Source of the DNA: Atherinomorus stipes
Taxonomy: Eukaryota; Chordata; Actinopteri; Atheriniformes; Atherinidae
Length of the DNA: 64,000 bases
Assembly (NCBI GenBank): GCA_023101725.1
Contig: JALJCO010009113.1
Span: 1 to 64,000 of the forward strand
Direction: 5' to 3'
Shown here piece by piece: positions 62,401 to 64,000 of this stretch. Position 1 is the stretch's first letter. Every line of letters begins with the position of its first letter. The notes under the pieces are model-generated. The model saw only the letters and a program-made list of their open reading frames with translations. It searched no databases and had not been told where the DNA came from. The position numbers were made by a program, and so were the translations under genes.

Positions 62401-64000
62401 TGGATCCAGCAGATTCTCCAGAGGTCTCAGAGCTCAGTGGATTTCATCACCTGATCCAGGAGTCATGTCTGGATGACAGTCGCTTCCAGGGGGATTTCCT
62501 GAGCCCAGTTTGATGGGCTTCTGTCGGGTAGGATTGGTGCTGCATATCCCTCCAGGATACAAACTACAAGCGCTGTATTTTGGCTGCGGAGCATCTGTCC
62601 ATCTGCCTTCGGTGAGTAAGCTAGCTGCAGCTAGTTAGCGCTTCCAGCAAAACAACGTGGCTTCTGTCGCTAGCTACTGTAGCTCAGTTTAACGAGTTTC
62701 TCCCGTCTCCTCGCCTCCACCTCTCAACAGTTAACCAGCTAATTAAACGCAACCCGTAACTGACCGCTTTCCTGCTGCTTTCCGAGTGTTTGTTGACATC
62801 AGCTGAGGCTGAACTTCTGGTACTGGAGCGTCATCTTCCGACCAAACTGAATACTACACTAGTCTGACCACAGTCTCATATTGAATTATATTGACGTTTT
62901 ATAACAAACAACCTCAATTTATTTATGTAGCGAGGACAGAGGACAGATCTTCCTCCGGGTACTACAGGTTCTCTGTTCCCACTGCAGAGTGTCGACGTTG
63001 TGACATTTCATCCATTGAACACCGGCTGCAGAGACAAGCAGCTTTCGGTTAATGAGGTTTTGTCTGACCGGGTTTTCAGACATAAATTTATGGTCCTATT
63101 GCACACCTCTTTTGTGTGCAGCACTTTGTGATTTTTATCTGTGAAAAGCGCTTTTCCCTTCTTACTATTTAAGAGAGCAGCGAGCTGCAGAGCGCCGGTC
63201 TGTTCACATCATGTCTCATTCATTTTCAATGACGGCTCGTATTGTTCACGCGTCAAAAACGCTTGAGTTCAGTTTTTTCAAACCAAGCGAATAGGCGAAA
63301 TACGCTCTATTCGCGCGTATAGGACGCCTCATTCGCGCAAGTTGGACGAATGTTTGGGGCGTCCTATTCGCACGAATTCGCGCCACGCCAAGCAAACACC
63401 CGTCTATTCGTGTCTGTAAATTGACTTAACATGTAATTCATTTGCGCGAATGTATTTATTCGCTTCCGGTGTGAACACAGGGTAAGGCATAATAAAGGTC
63501 CTATGACCCAGTGTCGTGTCAACACATAACGGACAACATAGGACCATGTTTAACTGGAAATTATAAAGAAATAAAGGGTGCTTCAAGACTGTTTCTGAGT
63601 AGCTGTCAGATTATGTAGAGAAATGTGTCACTTCACCTGCTTGGAGATTAAAACAGAGGCTTTGACATTGTATGATAAACAGTGTGTTATGGTGCCATAC
63701 AGTATAAAGCAGGACAGTTTGTATGAAATAAACTGGGACTAAGATACTGCAAGTTTCACATCTCACCTCGCACAACCAGACGGTTTTCTTCTGACTCTCC
63801 AAACCCAGAGATGCTGCATTTATAGGGTCCTTCATCTTCCTTAGAAACTCTGGGGATGGTAATCTCTCCAGTGTAACCAGTGCGGAAACGGAGGCCATGT
63901 TTGTAAAAATCTGCAATGCGCCTTGTGGGATCTTTATTGTTTTTGCAGTGGAAAGTCACAGAGTCTCCCTCCATCACAGGCTGGACTGGACCCTCCAGAA
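54304..64000 (-). CDS. Gene F (partial): inhibitory Fc-receptor-like protein, 5' end outside window
   Basis: Exons seen: D2 63767-64000 (cut by the window about ten bases from its start), transmembrane 61153-61275, tail 58948-58980, 57660-57734 and 54304-54402. All junctions are phase 1. D2 reads PVQPVMEGDSVTFHCKNN ... YKCSISGFGES, diverged from A-C. The helix (YVLLMAIITPSLVVLLLVVGI) is uncharged apart from flanks. The tail exons add AGSHSSTTAEL, a Q/T-rich basic stretch ending QRKR, and then TDNNIVYASVNFKS, where IVYASV is a canonical ITIM (I-x-Y-x-x-V). The 3' terminal exon is not certain. Leader and D1 must lie beyond 64000. Introns are unusually long because of nested transposons. Predicted role: phosphatase-recruiting inhibitory receptor. 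Confidence 0.78.
55968..56945. mobile_element. Large fold-back element with tRNA-Lys-like inner arms and ATCT loop
   Basis: Outer inverted repeat: CCCTTTTCTACGAGCACAGG at the left against the reverse complement of 56860-56940. Middle arms share CAGTAGGTGGC / GCCACCTACTG and GCCGTTTTTACTG. The innermost arms (56275-56345 plus, 56485-56570 minus) read like tRNA-Lys: CCTCAGTTGGTAGCACA, CTTTTTACC anticodon region, GGTTCAAGTCC. The loop contains (ATCT)n at 56413-56470. Confidence 0.75.
59154..60148 (-). mobile_element. Internally deleted Tc1/mariner element with TA target duplication
   Basis: Flanked by TA (59152-59153, 60149-60150), with inverted ends CACTATATTGCCAAAAGTAT. On the minus strand 59847-60074 keeps the N-terminal helix-turn-helix part of a Tc1 transposase (E-L-S-E-F-Q-C-G-T-V-I-G, L-L-N-I-P-Q-S-T-V-S), and 59426-59737 keeps C-terminal parts (A-G-P-F-L-F-Q-N-D-C-A-P). 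The catalytic middle is lost. Confidence 0.9.
60196..60842. mobile_element. Non-autonomous DNA element with TGA flanks
   Basis: Ends GGCTATGTCTGAATTC and, inverted, GGCTGTGTCCAAATTTGAGG; both sides are flanked by TGA (60193-60195, 60843-60845). Homologous to 13870-14555. No intact transposase. Confidence 0.7.
62092..63482. mobile_element. Harbinger-like element with TAA target duplication
   Basis: Ends CCCCATGCTCACACTGG and, inverted, CCCTGTGTTCACACCGG; flanked on both sides by TAA (62089-62091, 63483-63485), the 3-bp pattern of PIF/Harbinger. Subterminal regions repeat TTCGCGCGAATAG-type words. The interior is CpG-rich and holds an 80-codon plus-strand ORF (62274-62513, PGYFEYFERAVALEVGEP) of unknown function. 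No DDE nuclease is visible, so it is probably non-autonomous. Confidence 0.7.

Overview
This is vertebrate, very probably teleost (spiny-rayed fish) genomic DNA. The genes are split by GT-AG introns, AT-rich and far apart. The spaces are packed with fish-type transposable elements: LINE remnants, Tc1/mariner, hAT-like, Harbinger-like and fold-back elements. There is no prokaryotic, viral or CRISPR content.

The functional core is a cluster of small immunoglobulin-superfamily receptors of the fish Fc-receptor-like (FcRL) type. I could assemble five complete genes and one partial gene, all on the minus strand. I call them A (9574-16816), B (18378-23430), C (23694-26125), D (30014-34141), E (48465-49696) and F (54304 to beyond the right edge). 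All complete genes share one plan: a 31-bp leader exon (M-E-V-x-A-L/F-C in A-D), a second leader exon of 42-63 bp, a variable membrane-distal Ig domain (D1, four cysteines), a membrane-proximal Ig domain (D2, xLESPAxPVM) and a transmembrane exon. All these introns are phase 1. C carries an extra D2-type domain.

The membrane and tail exons split the genes into two signalling classes. B, C and E have an arginine in the outer part of the transmembrane helix (L-R-T or M-R-T) and short tails, as in receptors that pair with ITAM adaptors. A and F have uncharged helices and multi-exon tails with ITIM-like tyrosines (A: LRYATV, TNYSQL, TFYSMV; F: IVYASV). D has an uncharged helix and a short tyrosine-containing tail. 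The window therefore reads as a paired activating/inhibitory receptor locus. A, C, D and E share a CAGGAAG (ETS/PU.1-type) motif about 62-72 bp upstream of ATG. B lacks it and starts directly behind the 3' end of C.

One gene runs the other way: a butyrophilin-like gene (36946-43639, plus strand) with IgV, IgC-like and transmembrane exons and a long coiled-coil tail instead of B30.2.

Layout: 1-5735, a 2.9-kb tandem duplication of repeats; 5745-6740, an L2-like LINE; 9574-26125, genes A-B-C; 26.2-30 kb, repeats; 30-34 kb, gene D; 36.3-43.6 kb, the butyrophilin-like gene; 43.6-48.4 kb, repeats; 48.5-49.7 kb, gene E; 49.8-54.3 kb, repeats; 54.3-64 kb, gene F, its introns enlarged by nested transposons. 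Gene models come from reading splice sites and phase by eye, without transcripts.
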